Shown here piece by piece: positions 63,584 through 64,000 of a stretch of 64,000 nucleotides of DNA (its first letter is position 1; each line of letters starts with the position of its first letter). Below the pieces are notes generated by a model that did no database searches, was not told where the DNA came from, and saw only the letters and a list, made by a program, of their open reading frames with translations. Position numbers and translations under genes: made by a program. The DNA comes from Rhyzopertha dominica (taxonomy: Eukaryota > Arthropoda > Insecta > Coleoptera > Bostrichidae): NCBI GenBank assembly GCA_025024175.1, contig QCXZ01000001.1, positions 21,142,001 through 21,206,000 of the forward strand, written 5' to 3'.

Positions 63584-64000
63584 ACGTCAAATCAACGTGG
63601 TCACGATCTGGAGATATCCCAATTTAGCTACGAAAGGATAGGTGTGTTTTGGTTCGGATCCTTCTCGAGAACCGTACTGCTCAGGTCCTAAATGAAATGA
63701 CCTGTGAAATAGTTTGCATTAAATAATTCCTTAAATTTAGTATTGTCGTGGTCATTGAGAGCCAAATTTTGCAATAACACTTAATATAACATAATAATAA
63801 TGTAACTAATATATGAACAAGTAACTTACCCTTCTTTTAGTTGCCTAAGTATCCAGATTGCTATCCAAGATATACACTGAACGTCACCGCTTGAAATACC
63901 AGACCAAAATGACCAGTTATGCAGATTCAAGGTGGTAAGAATGTTGTGTAACTATGCAATCCAGTTTTAGTCGTATTTTTAATGTAATGCGGTTACGAAA
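63584..64000. other. Non-coding right edge
   Basis: No gene, RNA or repeat recognised. Confidence 0.4.

Noticed and set aside
1..64000. CRISPR array, bacterial operon or phage
   Set aside because: No regularly spaced short repeats, no dense same-strand ORFs and clear spliceosomal introns; the DNA is eukaryotic.

Overview
This is AT-rich nuclear DNA from an animal. An insect is most likely, perhaps a beetle. The evidence is a spliced 26S proteasome gene with insect-like protein sequence, a 59-bp intron in a candidate nested gene, and an abundance of typical insect transposon relics (mariner, a 'WPPRSPDL' DDE transposase family, P/THAP elements, a Ty3/gypsy-type LTR element, LINE RT). Scattered N bases show an imperfect assembly. 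No prokaryotic features or CRISPR arrays are seen.

Layout. From 1 to about 40 kb the window is gene-poor. It holds two weak exon candidates (1396-1652 and a possible first exon ending at 13605), an unrecognised candidate last exon (28384-28567), at least eight GC- and CpG-rich islands without convincing ORFs (near 2.1, 5.8, 7.1, 8.1, 22.9, 25.5, 29.2 and 35.5 kb) that look like candidate regulatory DNA, and many dead transposons. Two of the islands share an identical 16-mer in opposite orientation. A 600-bp foldback at 18.7-19.3 kb carries a tRNA-Thr-like sequence in each arm; a truncated relative lies at 31 kb and another tRNA-like sequence, with a Tyr-type anticodon, at 32.2 kb.

The one secure gene is at 40270-45285 (+): the last four exons of the proteasome base subunit Rpn2/PSMD1, about 353 codons including the C-terminus and stop. 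The roughly 600 N-terminal codons are not recognisable upstream, so they lie beyond the window or the locus is rearranged. Its first intron here contains a possible antisense two-exon mini-gene, and its last intron an antisense LINE fragment.

From 45.6 to 64 kb the DNA is again repeat-rich. It has a diverged repeat family (46.2-47.0 and 50.5-53.5 kb), a deleted hAT-like element with an intact N-terminal exon (51.65-52.45 kb), a degenerate minisatellite (55.5 kb), a gypsy RT fragment (58.0 kb), and a complete but pol-less LTR retrotransposon with matching LTRs, a 5-bp target duplication, gag, a zinc knuckle and a 61-bp tandem array open in all three frames (58698-60956). Last come two copies (61.4 and 62.3-63.6 kb) of an AATT-bounded THAP-domain element that also occurs at 16.7-17.8 kb. 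This family carries a THAP exon on one strand, a second 31-codon ORF on the other, and subterminal TGACGTCA palindromes. It is the best candidate here for something undescribed.
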